Part shown: positions 54,215 to 62,600 of the stretch, in pieces
How the letters are laid out: the number at the start of each line of letters is the position of its first letter
How positions within the stretch are numbered: the first letter of the stretch is position 1
NCBI RefSeq assembly: GCF_900168325.1
Contig: NZ_FVZE01000010.1
Span: 1 to 64,000, forward strand
Source: Novosphingobium mathurense
GTDB taxonomy: Bacteria > Pseudomonadota > Alphaproteobacteria > Sphingomonadales > Sphingomonadaceae
DNA: 64,000 nucleotides
Direction: 5' to 3'
Notes under the pieces: model-generated
Database searches by the model: none
What the model saw: only the letters and a program-made list of their open reading frames with translations
Told to the model about the DNA's origin: nothing
Position numbers and translations under genes: made by a program

Positions 54215-54706
54215 TCACGCGGGCCGGAACTTCATCGCCGCCCCGTTCATGCAATAGCGCTTGCCGGTCGGCTTGGGTCCATCGTCGAAAACATGGCCCA
54301 GGTGCCCACCGCACTTGGCGCAATGCACTTCGGTGCGCGGATAACCGAGCTTGTAGTCGGTCGAGGTCCCCACCGCGCCGGACAACGGCTTCCAGAAGCT
54401 GGGCCAGCCGGTCCCGCTGTCGAATTTCGTCGCTGAGGAGAACAGCGGGTTACCGTCCGCCGCGCAGACGAAAATACCCTTGCGGTGCTCCTTGTTGAGC
54501 GGTGAGGAATAGGGTCGCTCGGTGCCCGCTTCGCGAAGGATCTGGAATTGCTCGCGCGTCAGGCGCTTGCGCCATTCCGCCTCGCTGTAGCTGACAGGAT
54601 AGGTCTTCGCTTCGGCCTCGCCGCTGCCGCACGCGGTCAGCACCGGCAGGGCCGCCCCTATTCCCAGCCAGGCAAGCAATTCGCGGCGCGAGGTGGCAAG
54701 AGGCAT
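54215..54706 (-). CDS. msrB: Peptide-methionine (R)-S-oxide reductase, exported
   Basis: 163 residues. The N-terminal signal has SRRELLAWLG and a lipobox-like LTACGSG, so it is probably a Tat or lipoprotein export form. The MsrB core has SGTGWPSFWKPL and the catalytic Cys in RYCMNGAAM. The structural zinc site is incomplete: the usual first CxxC reads CAAD here, while the second, CAKC, is kept. It probably repairs oxidised methionine in the envelope. Confidence 0.9.
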   Translation of the reverse strand: MPLATSRRELLAWLGIGAALPVLTACGSGEAEAKTYPVSYSEAEWRKRLTREQFQILREAGTERPYSSPLNKEHRKGIFVCAADGNPLFSSATKFDSGTGWPSFWKPLSGAVGTSTDYKLGYPRTEVHCAKCGGHLGHVFDDGPKPTGKRYCMNGAAMKFRPA

Positions 54707-54815
54707 CCGGGTTCTCCTGTTACGGGCACGGCAGGGCGCCTGCGGGCTATGCGCAGACTGTCACGAGATCGGAACATACCTCGCGAATTCAATACCTAGC
54801 CTTAATGGCCCGCGC

Positions 54816-56072
54816 TCAGGCGCCTTGCGCCGCCTTTCCCGAAGCCCGGCGCAGCAACGCCGTGAGCCCGCCGCGCCCGGCCGATGAACCCGGCCCCGAT
54901 TTCATCACCCTGCGCCTGAACAGCGCCGAACCGAAGCGTACCAGCAGACCGACCCAGATCACCTGCCAGATGACCGCGAACAGGTGCGGCGACAGCGCCG
55001 GGTCCTGCGCGGCACGCGCCAGCATCGCGAAAGGCGAACTGAACGGGAAGAACACTGCGGCGATCTCCATGAACGAACCGGGCTGGGTCATCGCAAAGCT
55101 GGCGAAGAAGAAGACCAGAAGCTGCAGCATCGTGACCGGCATCGACAGGGTCTGGACCTCGCGCACCGTCGTGGCCATCGAACCGATCGCGAGGAAGACC
55201 GAGCCGAGCAGCAGGTAGGCCATGGCGAAATAGACGACGCCAAGCGCCAGGAGCATCGGCCAGCCGACCGCCGGATCGGGCAATTGCGGCACCGCCGATC
55301 CCGCCGCGACATAGAGCGCCGCCCCGACCGCGCCCCAGACGGAGATGCCGACGAAGGACACGCCGAGCATCGCGAAAAGCTTGCCGAAGAACACCGCTTC
55401 CATCGGAATCGCCGCGGCAAGAACCTCGATGATCTTGTTGCCCTTTTCCTCGACGAGGTTGGACAGGACCATGCCCGCCAGCATCATCGTCAACAGGAAC
55501 AGCAGCATCTGCGCGGATTGCGCGGTCCTGAGCTGGCCCTTGCGCTCATTGGCGTTGCTCGTCACGGTTCGGTCCAGCCGCACTTCGGGCAGCGCCCGTT
55601 CGCGCGGCGCCAGCGCTTCCGAAGCGATGAGCGCCACCGGGCCGCGCCAGCGTTCGATCTGGTCTTCCGGGCCGGTGAGAACCGGCGCCTGCGGCGTCCC
55701 CGAAAGCACCGCCGCGACATTGGCCCTGCCACCGTCGACGATGGCGCGCGGATCGAACCGCTCGCCCGGCTCCAGTCGCCGCAGGATCAGGAAATCGGGC
55801 AGAAGGCCGCCGATATTGGCCGCCAGCCGATCCCGGGCCGCCCGCATCGCCTCTGCATCGTCGCCCTGCATGACGATGGCGACATGGGGATTGTCCGCCG
55901 TCTGCTGCACGCGCTGACCGACGCTGCCGGCCAGTCCGCCGACGACCAGCGGGAACAATGGCCCCAGCAGGAAGAAGAAGAAGGTCCGGCTCATCAGGAT
56001 CGCCACGAAATCGCGCCGGGCAACGACCCATGCGGCGCGGGCGATCGACAGTCTGCCGCGGGGGCGGGTCAT
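54816..56072 (-). CDS. ABC-2 type transporter permease (NatB-like)
   Basis: 418 residues. One N-terminal helix (SRTFFFFLLGPLFPLVVGGLAGSVG), a periplasmic domain of about 200 residues, then five to six membrane helices (LLFLLTMMLAGMVLSNLVEEKGNKIIEVLAAA). This is the NatB layout. The N-terminal overlap with the ATPase gene indicates one operon. The substrate is unknown; Na+ or drug export is typical. Confidence 0.88.
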   Translation of the reverse strand: MTRPRGRLSIARAAWVVARRDFVAILMSRTFFFFLLGPLFPLVVGGLAGSVGQRVQQTADNPHVAIVMQGDDAEAMRAARDRLAANIGGLLPDFLILRRLEPGERFDPRAIVDGGRANVAAVLSGTPQAPVLTGPEDQIERWRGPVALIASEALAPRERALPEVRLDRTVTSNANERKGQLRTAQSAQMLLFLLTMMLAGMVLSNLVEEKGNKIIEVLAAAIPMEAVFFGKLFAMLGVSFVGISVWGAVGAALYVAAGSAVPQLPDPAVGWPMLLALGVVYFAMAYLLLGSVFLAIGSMATTVREVQTLSMPVTMLQLLVFFFASFAMTQPGSFMEIAAVFFPFSSPFAMLARAAQDPALSPHLFAVIWQVIWVGLLVRFGSALFRRRVMKSGPGSSAGRGGLTALLRRASGKAAQGA

Positions 56073-57079
56073 CGGTTCAGTTCCTCCGGCTTTTCCTGTT
56101 CCAGCGCCCGCGCCGCAGCCTCGCCGGCAATCGCCACGAAGGCATCGTGCAGGCCCGCCCGCTCGATCGAAAGAGAGTGAATGCCCGCTTCCCCTTCGAT
56201 CAGGGCGCGCAGCAGCGGCTCGATCCCGGTATCGGGCAGCGAGAAGAACCAGAAGCTGCCTTCATGGCGCGCATCGGCAGGCAGTGCCCCGCGCCACGCC
56301 CCGTCCTGCGCGCGCGTCTCCAGCCGGACCTGCGCGGGAATGCGATCACGCGCGACGTCGACCGGCCCGGCGAAAGGCACCTTGCCCCCGGCGATGATCG
56401 CCACTTCGTCGCACAGTCGCTCTGCATGGGCGATGACATGGGTGGAGAAGATCACCGTCGTCCCGTCCTGCGCAAGACCGCGCATCATGCTCTCGAGCTT
56501 GCCCTGGTTGAGGGCATCGAGCCCGGAAAACGGTTCGTCGAAGATCACCAGCCGCGGCTTGTGGACGAGCGTGCCGAGGATCTGCACCTGCTGCGCCATG
56601 CCCTTGGAAAGCTGCCGGATCTGCCGGTCGGCGGCATAGCCCAGACCATGCTGTTCGAGCAGTTCGCGCCCGCGCCGGCGGCCCTCCTTCAGCGGCAAGC
56701 CGCGCAAGGCGCCGACGAAGGCGATTGCATCCACCGCCTTCATCGCGGGATAGAGACCGCGCTCCTCGGGCAGGTAGCCGATGGCATGGGCAACGTCATG
56801 CGGACGATCCGCGCCCAGAATACGGCGATAGCCCTGGTCGGGATCGATGATGCCCAGCAGCATGCGCAGCGTCGTCGTCTTGCCGGCACCGTTCGGACCG
56901 AGAATCCCGTAGACCGCGCCGCGCGGCACGGTGAGATCGACGCCGTCGACGGCCGTTACCCCGTCGAAGCGCTTGACCAGTCCCCGCGCCTCGATGGCGA
57001 GCGGCCCGAAGTCAGGCCCATCGGCACAGGCAGCCTGGTCATTGCCCGCCACTCGCCAATCTCCTAGTGCGACATTCAT
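56069..57079 (-). CDS. ABC transporter ATPase (NatA-like)
   Basis: 336 residues. Walker A GILGPNGAGKTTTLRM, signature LSKGMAQQVQ, Walker B LVIFDEPFSGLD and the switch His in FSTHVIAHAERL are all intact. A C-terminal DUF4162-like extension (residues about 230-320) follows, as in NatA. Coupled to the permease gene by overlap. Confidence 0.93.
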   Translation of the reverse strand: MNVALGDWRVAGNDQAACADGPDFGPLAIEARGLVKRFDGVTAVDGVDLTVPRGAVYGILGPNGAGKTTTLRMLLGIIDPDQGYRRILGADRPHDVAHAIGYLPEERGLYPAMKAVDAIAFVGALRGLPLKEGRRRGRELLEQHGLGYAADRQIRQLSKGMAQQVQILGTLVHKPRLVIFDEPFSGLDALNQGKLESMMRGLAQDGTTVIFSTHVIAHAERLCDEVAIIAGGKVPFAGPVDVARDRIPAQVRLETRAQDGAWRGALPADARHEGSFWFFSLPDTGIEPLLRALIEGEAGIHSLSIERAGLHDAFVAIAGEAAARALEQEKPEELNR

Positions 57080-57139
57080 GCGCGCTCTCCTGCGGTAGAT
57101 ACCGTCGAGGGAGAGCCATAAACGGGAACATCCGCAAGC

Positions 57140-58240
57140 TTGGTTAACTCCGCATTGGTCGACGTCGCGCCGGACACATTCATTGAGGACCTGCTGGCCC
57201 AGGCCCGATCGCTCGGGTTCTGCGCCTTCGGCGTCGCTTCGGCAAGCGAAGACCCGGTGCGCGCGCAGCGGCTGGAGACGTGGCTAGACGAAGGCATGCA
57301 CGGCTCGATGGCGTGGATGAAGGAACGGGCCCACCACCGGCGCTCGCCGCAGGAGCTCTGGCCGCAAGCGCGCAGCGTGATTGCCTTGGGTATGAGCTAT
57401 GCTCCCGCTGCCGACCCGCTGGCGCATGCGGATCGTCCTGAAATTGCGCGCATATCGGTCTATGCACAAGGGGCCGACTACCACGACACGGTGAAGAAGG
57501 CGCTCAAGCACCTTGCGCGCTGGATCGTCTCGGAGGGCGAGAAACGCGGGCTTGGCGGCGAAGACGGCTCGGTCGGCGTGAAAGTGTTCACCGATACCGC
57601 GCCGGTCATGGAAAAGCCGCTGGGCGCCGCCGCCGGACTGGGCTGGCAGGGCAAGCACACCAACATGGTCAGCCGCGAGCACGGCTCCTGGCTGTTCCTC
57701 GGCGAGATCTACACGACGCTGGACCTTGCCCCCTCATCCCCGGGCCGCGACCGCTGCGGATCGTGCAGCGCCTGTCAGGACGCCTGCCCTACGCAGGCCT
57801 TTCCCGCGCCCTACCGGCTCGATGCGCGGCGCTGCATCAGCTACCTGACGATCGAGCACAAAGGCGAGATCCCGCTCGAATTCCGGGAGGCGCTGGGCAA
57901 TCGGATCTACGGCTGCGACGACTGCCTGGCGGTATGCCCCTGGAACAAGTTCGCGCAAGTCGCGCATGTCCACCGCACTTTCCTGCCGCGCGGCGAACTG
58001 ACCGCGCCGCCGCTGGCGGACCTGCTCACCCTCGACGATGCAGGCTTTCGCAAGCTCTTCTCAGGCTCGCCGATCAAGCGCATCGGCCGCGACCGGTTCG
58101 TCCGCAATTGCCTCTACGCAGCCGGAAACAGCCAAAGGCCCGACCTGCTGGAACAGGTCGGGCCTTTGCTGGACGATCCGGACCCTGCCGTAGCCGACGC
58201 GGCACAATGGGCCGCAGACAAGCTTCAGGGCGTCGTTTGA
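57140..58240 (+). CDS. queG: tRNA epoxyqueuosine(34) reductase
   Basis: A 366-residue cobalamin and iron-sulfur enzyme of the last step of queuosine synthesis. Two 4Fe-4S sites are present: CGSCSACQDACPTQAF and CDDCLAVCPWN. The start is a TTG (57140) or another TTG at 57155; no ATG fits. The 3' end carries a perfect 14-bp inverted repeat inside the coding sequence. Confidence 0.95.
   Translation: MVNSALVDVAPDTFIEDLLAQARSLGFCAFGVASASEDPVRAQRLETWLDEGMHGSMAWMKERAHHRRSPQELWPQARSVIALGMSYAPAADPLAHADRPEIARISVYAQGADYHDTVKKALKHLARWIVSEGEKRGLGGEDGSVGVKVFTDTAPVMEKPLGAAAGLGWQGKHTNMVSREHGSWLFLGEIYTTLDLAPSSPGRDRCGSCSACQDACPTQAFPAPYRLDARRCISYLTIEHKGEIPLEFREALGNRIYGCDDCLAVCPWNKFAQVAHVHRTFLPRGELTAPPLADLLTLDDAGFRKLFSGSPIKRIGRDRFVRNCLYAAGNSQRPDLLEQVGPLLDDPDPAVADAAQWAADKLQGVV
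58134..58167. repeat. Terminator-like hairpin inside queG
   Basis: AAAGGCCCGACCTG (58134-58147) and CAGGTCGGGCCTTT (58154-58167) are perfect complements around a 6-nt loop. It lies about 75 nt before the queG stop codon. With flanking A and T runs it could work as a bidirectional terminator within the gene. Confidence 0.7.
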
Positions 58241-58288
58241 CAGCTTGCCCCCTGCCCCGCAATCGCGGGGAAAGGGAGACCGGTATTC

Positions 58289-59515
58289 CTAGAGCAGTTC
58301 CTTGAGCGGCTTGCCGGCATCGGCCAGCGCTTCGAGGTCGGGGGTGGCCCCGGCTTCGACCAGCTTGCGGCCCTGCACGTAATCCTTGACCATGTTCACG
58401 CAGTCCAGCGCGACGACGCGGCCGTCCTTGAGATAGACGACCGAGAAGCTGCGCTCCTCCGGATTGCCGCGGATCACGGTCTTGTCGAAGCCCAGGTTGA
58501 TGCCGGCGGTCTGCAGCTTGAGGTCGTACTGGTTGGACCAGAACCACGGGAACGCCTTGTAGGGCTTCTCGTCGCCGCAGATCGCCTTGGCCACGCAGGT
58601 GCCCATGTCGTTGGCGTTCTGGACCGATTCCACGCGCATCACGTTGCCGCCGGCGTAGTCGCAGGCGAAAGCCGCACAGTCGCCGATCGCATAGATGTCG
58701 GGCAGCGAGGTGCGGCAGTACTCGTCCACGTCGACGCCGTTGGCGCCGGCCGCGCCGGCCGCGATCAGCGGACCGACGGCAGGCACGATGCCGATGCCGA
58801 CGATGACGCCTTCGGCCGGGATCACTTCGCCGCCGGCAAGCTGCACGCCGGTGACCTTGCCGTTTTCGCCGACGAGGCTGTCGACCATGACTTCGGTGCG
58901 CAGGTCGACGCCGTGATCGACATGTTCCTTCTGGTAGAAGGTCGAGAGGTCTTCACCCGCAACGCGCGCCAGCACGCGCGGAAGCGCTTCGAGCAGGGTG
59001 ACCTTGAGGCCCATCTTGGACAGCACCGCAGCGGCTTCCAGACCGATGTAGCCGCCGCCGATGACGACGATGTTCTTCGTGCCCGCATCGACTTCGGCCA
59101 TCAGCGTGTCGCAGTCCTCGCGGGTGCGCACGGCGTGGATGCCGGTGAGGTCGGCCCCCTGGCAAGAAAGGCGACGCGGATCGCCGCCGGTGGCCCAGAC
59201 GAGCTTGCCATAACCGTAGCTCTCGCCGTTGGAGAGCGTCAGTTCGTGCGCCTTGGGATCGACCTTGGTGACTTCGGTGCCAAGCTTGAACTCGATGTTC
59301 TTCTCGGCCCAGAACGTCGGCGGACGGATGTAGAGGCGGTCGAAGGTCTTCTCGCGCGCGAAATATTCCTTCGAGAGCGGCGGACGCTCATAGGGATATT
59401 CCGGCTCACGACCGATGACGGTGATGGTTCCTTCGAAGCCGTTCTGGCGAAGGGCGATCGCGCACTGTGCGCCGCCATGCCCGGCTCCCACGATTACGAC
59501 GTCTGCCTTGCTCAT
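58289..59515 (-). CDS. Ferredoxin reductase-like FAD oxidoreductase
   Basis: 408 residues. The FAD-binding VVIVGAGHGGAQCAIALRQ, the NAD-binding IVVIGGGYIGLEAAAVLSKMG and the second FAD motif DIYAIGDCAAF mark it as a putidaredoxin/rubredoxin reductase-type flavoprotein. Such enzymes feed electrons through a ferredoxin to cytochrome P450s or dioxygenases; no partner is encoded nearby. The start at 59515 is the family start. Confidence 0.92.
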   Translation of the reverse strand: MSKADVVIVGAGHGGAQCAIALRQNGFEGTITVIGREPEYPYERPPLSKEYFAREKTFDRLYIRPPTFWAEKNIEFKLGTEVTKVDPKAHELTLSNGESYGYGKLVWATGGDPRRLSCQGADLTGIHAVRTREDCDTLMAEVDAGTKNIVVIGGGYIGLEAAAVLSKMGLKVTLLEALPRVLARVAGEDLSTFYQKEHVDHGVDLRTEVMVDSLVGENGKVTGVQLAGGEVIPAEGVIVGIGIVPAVGPLIAAGAAGANGVDVDEYCRTSLPDIYAIGDCAAFACDYAGGNVMRVESVQNANDMGTCVAKAICGDEKPYKAFPWFWSNQYDLKLQTAGINLGFDKTVIRGNPEERSFSVVYLKDGRVVALDCVNMVKDYVQGRKLVEAGATPDLEALADAGKPLKELL

Positions 59516-59663
59516 GGTATTCCTGTTTCCCTGACTCGCCGTTCGCTTGAGGAATTTCCCTGGCGGGGTCAATGCCTAGATACTTGCCGATTTCACCCCA
59601 GCAGCGAAAGATCCTTTCCCGCCTTGGGGTTACGCAATCATCAACCCAAGCGCAGCCATCCCC

Positions 59664-60656
59664 TCAACCCGTGACCCGTTCCATCGCTTCCATCGTCAGG
59701 GCCAGCGACCGGCATTGCGCCTGCGGATCGAAAGTGGCGCCCGACACGATCAGTTCGTCCGCCCCGGTGCGCGCGATAAAGGCCTCGATGCCTTCGCGCA
59801 CTTTCTGCGGCGTGCCGATCGCGCTGACCGAGCGGACCTGCTCGAGCATGGCCAGCGCCGATCCCGGCAGGCTGGCGCGATAATCGCGAACGGGCGGCTT
59901 GAGACGTCCCGGATTGCCGGTGCGCAAGGCGACGAAGCTCTGGTCGGTCGACGAGGCGAGATAGGCGGCCTCCTCGTCGCTGTCGGCCGCGATCACGTTG
60001 ATCGCCGCCATGAAATGCGGCTTGTCGAGCACTTCGGAAGGCTGGAACCGTTCGCGATAGACGCGGGCGGCATCGTCGAGCTGCGCAGGCGCGAAGTGCG
60101 ATGCGAAGGCATAGGGCAGGCCGAGCATGGCGGCGAGCTGGGCACCGAACAGGCTCGATCCGAGGATCCACATCTCCACGTCGGCCCCGTCGGCCTGCGG
60201 CGCGGTGACGCCGCCCACCGCCTGTCCGGCAAAACGCGCCCGCAGTTCGACCACGTCCTGCGGGAACTGCTCGGCCGCGGCCATGATGTTCTTGCGCAGG
60301 GCATTGCCGAGGCGCCCGTCCGCGCCCGGTGCGCGGCCGAGACCGAGGTCGACGCGGCCCGGGAACAGCGCGGCAAGCGTACCGAACTGTTCGGCGATCA
60401 CGAAAGGCGTGTGATTGGGCAACATGATCCCGCCCGCACCGATCCGGATCTTCGAGGTCGCCTGGCCGATGTGGGCCAGCACCACCGAAGTCGCGCCTCC
60501 GGCGATCCCGTCCATCCCGTGATGCTCGGCCACCCAGAAACGCTTGTAGCCCGTCGCTTCGGCGGCCCGGGCATAGTCGGCGCTGATCGCCAGCGACTGG
60601 GCAACGGTGCTGCCTTCGCGCACGGTGACGAGATCGAGGACGGAAAGGGGAATCAT
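59664..60656 (-). CDS. LLM class flavin-dependent oxidoreductase
   Basis: A 330-residue TIM-barrel flavin oxidoreductase of the luciferase-like family. It shows LSVLDLVTVREGST, RFWVAEHHGM and GRVDLGLGRAPGAD, the pattern of the bacterial MsnO8 group. Start at 60656 (MIPLSVLD). The stop of the TPR gene overlaps this start by ATGA, so the two are coupled. Confidence 0.92.
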   Translation of the reverse strand: MIPLSVLDLVTVREGSTVAQSLAISADYARAAEATGYKRFWVAEHHGMDGIAGGATSVVLAHIGQATSKIRIGAGGIMLPNHTPFVIAEQFGTLAALFPGRVDLGLGRAPGADGRLGNALRKNIMAAAEQFPQDVVELRARFAGQAVGGVTAPQADGADVEMWILGSSLFGAQLAAMLGLPYAFASHFAPAQLDDAARVYRERFQPSEVLDKPHFMAAINVIAADSDEEAAYLASSTDQSFVALRTGNPGRLKPPVRDYRASLPGSALAMLEQVRSVSAIGTPQKVREGIEAFIARTGADELIVSGATFDPQAQCRSLALTMEAMERVTG

Positions 60657-61528
60657 GGGGTCCTGGCTCCTTCGGGGCCGAGCTGGTCGAGATAGCCTTG
60701 CGCCCTGGTGGCCAGGTCGCTGCCGGGGGCCAGCGCAAGGACGGAGTTGAAGCTGCGGCGCGCGGCGCCGTCGTTGCCCGAAAGCGCGGCGATCACGCCG
60801 GCCTCGAGCCCGATTTCGGCATCGCGCGGGGCCAGCCCGGCGGCCTGCTCGATCTGGGTCTGCGCCTCGATCAGCTTGTTCTGCCGCCGCGAAAGCGTGG
60901 CCGATAGCAGCCAGGCCTGGGCATTGTCGGGCTCGGCTTCGCGCGCCCGGGTCAGGGCGTCGGCCGCCTCGTCGGGCCGGTCGACGGCAACGAGGGCGCG
61001 GGCGCGGTCGAGCGCGATCGAAGCGGTGAGCGCGTTGTCCTCGGCCAGTTTCGCCTCGCTCGCCGCGGGGCCCAGCAGCATGAGCGCCTGCGCGGCGTCG
61101 CCTTGCGCCAGCGCGGCATTGCCCGCCATGGCGCCGAGGCGGGCGCGGGTCTGGTGATCGTCCGCCTCGGTCGCGTCGCGGGCATTGACGAAGGCCTGCT
61201 GCGCCTCGCCCCAGCGGTCGAGATCGCTGAGCGCCACGCCGAGGCAGAGCCCGGCCCTGACCTTCTCGCGCCCGACCGCCTGATTGAGCGCGTCGCGCGC
61301 GACCTGCACCGTGCGCTCGGGACTGGCCTCGGCCGCGGCCATGCAACCGGCGCCGCGCGGCGCTGTCGGCCGGGGCATTTCCTGCACGGCACGCTTGCGC
61401 GCCTCGTCCTGCTTCTTCTCGATGATCTCGAGTGGAAGCTGAGAGGCAGGCGAGGCGCCGTAGCCGGCAGTGGGACCGACTTGCGCCAGCATGAAGGGGG
61501 CAAGGATCAGCGAAACGGGCAGCATCAT
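60653..61528 (-). CDS. Secreted tetratricopeptide repeat protein
   Basis: 291 residues. A signal peptide (MLPVSLILAPFMLAQVG) is followed by Ala-rich helical repeats of TPR type (AREAEPDNAQAWLLSATLSRRQNKLIEAQTQIEQAAGLAPRDAEIGLEAGVIAALSGNDGAARRSF). It probably serves as a periplasmic scaffold. It lies in one operon between an alpha/beta hydrolase and an LLM oxidoreductase, without an obvious functional link. Confidence 0.85.
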   Translation of the reverse strand: MMLPVSLILAPFMLAQVGPTAGYGASPASQLPLEIIEKKQDEARKRAVQEMPRPTAPRGAGCMAAAEASPERTVQVARDALNQAVGREKVRAGLCLGVALSDLDRWGEAQQAFVNARDATEADDHQTRARLGAMAGNAALAQGDAAQALMLLGPAASEAKLAEDNALTASIALDRARALVAVDRPDEAADALTRAREAEPDNAQAWLLSATLSRRQNKLIEAQTQIEQAAGLAPRDAEIGLEAGVIAALSGNDGAARRSFNSVLALAPGSDLATRAQGYLDQLGPEGARTP

Positions 61529-61544
61529 CGGGACAGGTCTCCGG

Positions 61545-62291
61545 TCAGGCCGCCCCGCTCACGAGTGCATCCAGCGTGCGCAGGAGCAACGCAATGTCGT
61601 TCTCGCGCGAGAGGCGGTGATCGCCGTCCTTGATCAGCTGGACCTGCACGTCGGCTGAACGCAGCGCCTTGGCGAGTTTGAGCGCGATTTCCCAGGGGAC
61701 ATCGGCGTCCTGCTGGCCATGCAGCAGGCGCACGGGCGCATCGATCGCGATTTCGTGGCCGAGCAGGAGATTGGCCTGCCCGTTCTGCCAGAACCCGGGA
61801 TGGGTGGGCGTCGGCTCTGGGCCGTAGGGATTGTCTTCGAAGACCGCTTCGCCCGCAGCAAGCCGTGCCTTGTTCGCTTCGCTGGTACCCCACTCGGTAA
61901 AATCGGGCGCAGCAGCGATGCCGACCAGCCCGGCACAGCGCCCCTCGGGCAGGGCCAGCGCCACCAGCAGCATGAGCCAGCCGCCCATCGACGAACCGAT
62001 CAGCACCACCTGCCCCGGACACAGCGCCTCGATCAGCGCAACCACCTCGTCCTTCCAGCGCAGCAGGGTGCCGTCGGCAAAGTCACCCGGGCTTTCGCCG
62101 CAACCGGAATAGTCCAGCAGCAGGCAGGCGCGGCCATGGCGATGCGCCCAGTCGAACACCGCGGCCGCCTTGCTGCCGGCCATGTCGGACATGTAGCCGG
62201 GCAGGAACACCATCATCGGTCCTTCACCCAGGGTGAGTCGATAGGCGATCCGTCGCCCGTCGGGCATCTCGTGGAAGCAGGTTTCGGTCAT
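61545..62291 (-). CDS. Alpha/beta hydrolase
   Basis: 248 residues starting MTETCFHEMPDGRRIAYRL. The nucleophile elbow is GSSMGGW (Ser about 107); the acid is probably the Asp in QQDADVPW and the His lies in DGDHRLSR. The oxyanion region is FLPGYMSDMAGSKA. It resembles ABHD10-like thioesterases/esterases. The gene is divergent from the thrS leader, and its promoter must share the short interval before it. Confidence 0.88.
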   Translation of the reverse strand: MTETCFHEMPDGRRIAYRLTLGEGPMMVFLPGYMSDMAGSKAAAVFDWAHRHGRACLLLDYSGCGESPGDFADGTLLRWKDEVVALIEALCPGQVVLIGSSMGGWLMLLVALALPEGRCAGLVGIAAAPDFTEWGTSEANKARLAAGEAVFEDNPYGPEPTPTHPGFWQNGQANLLLGHEIAIDAPVRLLHGQQDADVPWEIALKLAKALRSADVQVQLIKDGDHRLSRENDIALLLRTLDALVSGAA

Positions 62292-62352
62292 GCCCCGAAA
62301 GGTGGGGTCCATGGCGCACGAGGGCAAGGCGTAACCTTCGGACTTCAGACGC

Positions 62353-62381
62353 GTGACTCCCCCGGCGCGACCTGCTAGACG
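62353..62381 (+). promoter_or_regulatory. Possible sigma-70 promoter of the thrS leader
   Basis: GTGACT (62353-62358) stands 17 nt before TAGACG (62376-62381), matching the -35 and -10 consensus at four and three positions of six. Transcription would start close to the leader ATG at 62390, which would explain why no ribosome site precedes it (a leaderless mRNA). Weak consensus; inference only. Confidence 0.35.
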
Positions 62382-62389
62382 CCCCGGCG

Positions 62390-62461
62390 ATGACGCAGCT
62401 CACTACCACTACGACCACCACGACAACCCGGCTGGCCCGGGCACGGTTGGTCGCGGCCTGA
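62390..62461 (+). CDS. Threonine-rich leader peptide of thrS
   Basis: A 23-residue ORF, MTQL followed by nine consecutive Thr, then RLARARLVAA. Ten of 23 residues are Thr, and the nine in a row use all four Thr codons (ACT, ACC, ACG, ACA). It ends 139 nt before the thrS start. Ribosome stalling on this run when charged tRNA-Thr is scarce is the standard logic of attenuation leaders such as thrL. There is no clear ribosome site, so it may be leaderless. Confidence 0.75.
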   Translation: MTQLTTTTTTTTTRLARARLVAA

Positions 62462-62542
62462 AGACGCGAGCCACCGTGCCCGGGGGTCCGGGCGGCAGGC
62501 GTCACTTCCCGGATCCGAAACGAATTTACCTGACGCCGGACC
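62436..62542 (+). promoter_or_regulatory. Candidate attenuator structures between leader and thrS
   Basis: CCCGGGCACGGT (62436-62447) and ACCGTGCCCGGG (62473-62484) are perfect 12-bp complements enclosing the leader stop codon; the first arm begins 8 nt after the last Thr codon. Downstream, GGCGTCA (62498-62504) pairs with TGACGCC (62531-62537) and GGTCC (62485-62489) with GGACC (62538-62542). An alternative pairing, 62480-62486 with 62506-62512, would compete with the first stem. No T-run follows, so control may be by an imperfect terminator, Rho, or translation. Confidence 0.6.
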
Positions 62543-62600
62543 TTCCGCCGCGCGCGACCATGTGCCATGGCGCTGCGGCTCAGGAACGAAAGACGAGATC

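Noticed and set aside
59664..61346. A 560-codon fusion of the LLM oxidoreductase with upstream sequence
   Set aside because: The upstream part is the out-of-frame reading of the TPR gene; the enzyme starts at 60656 with a family-typical N-terminus.
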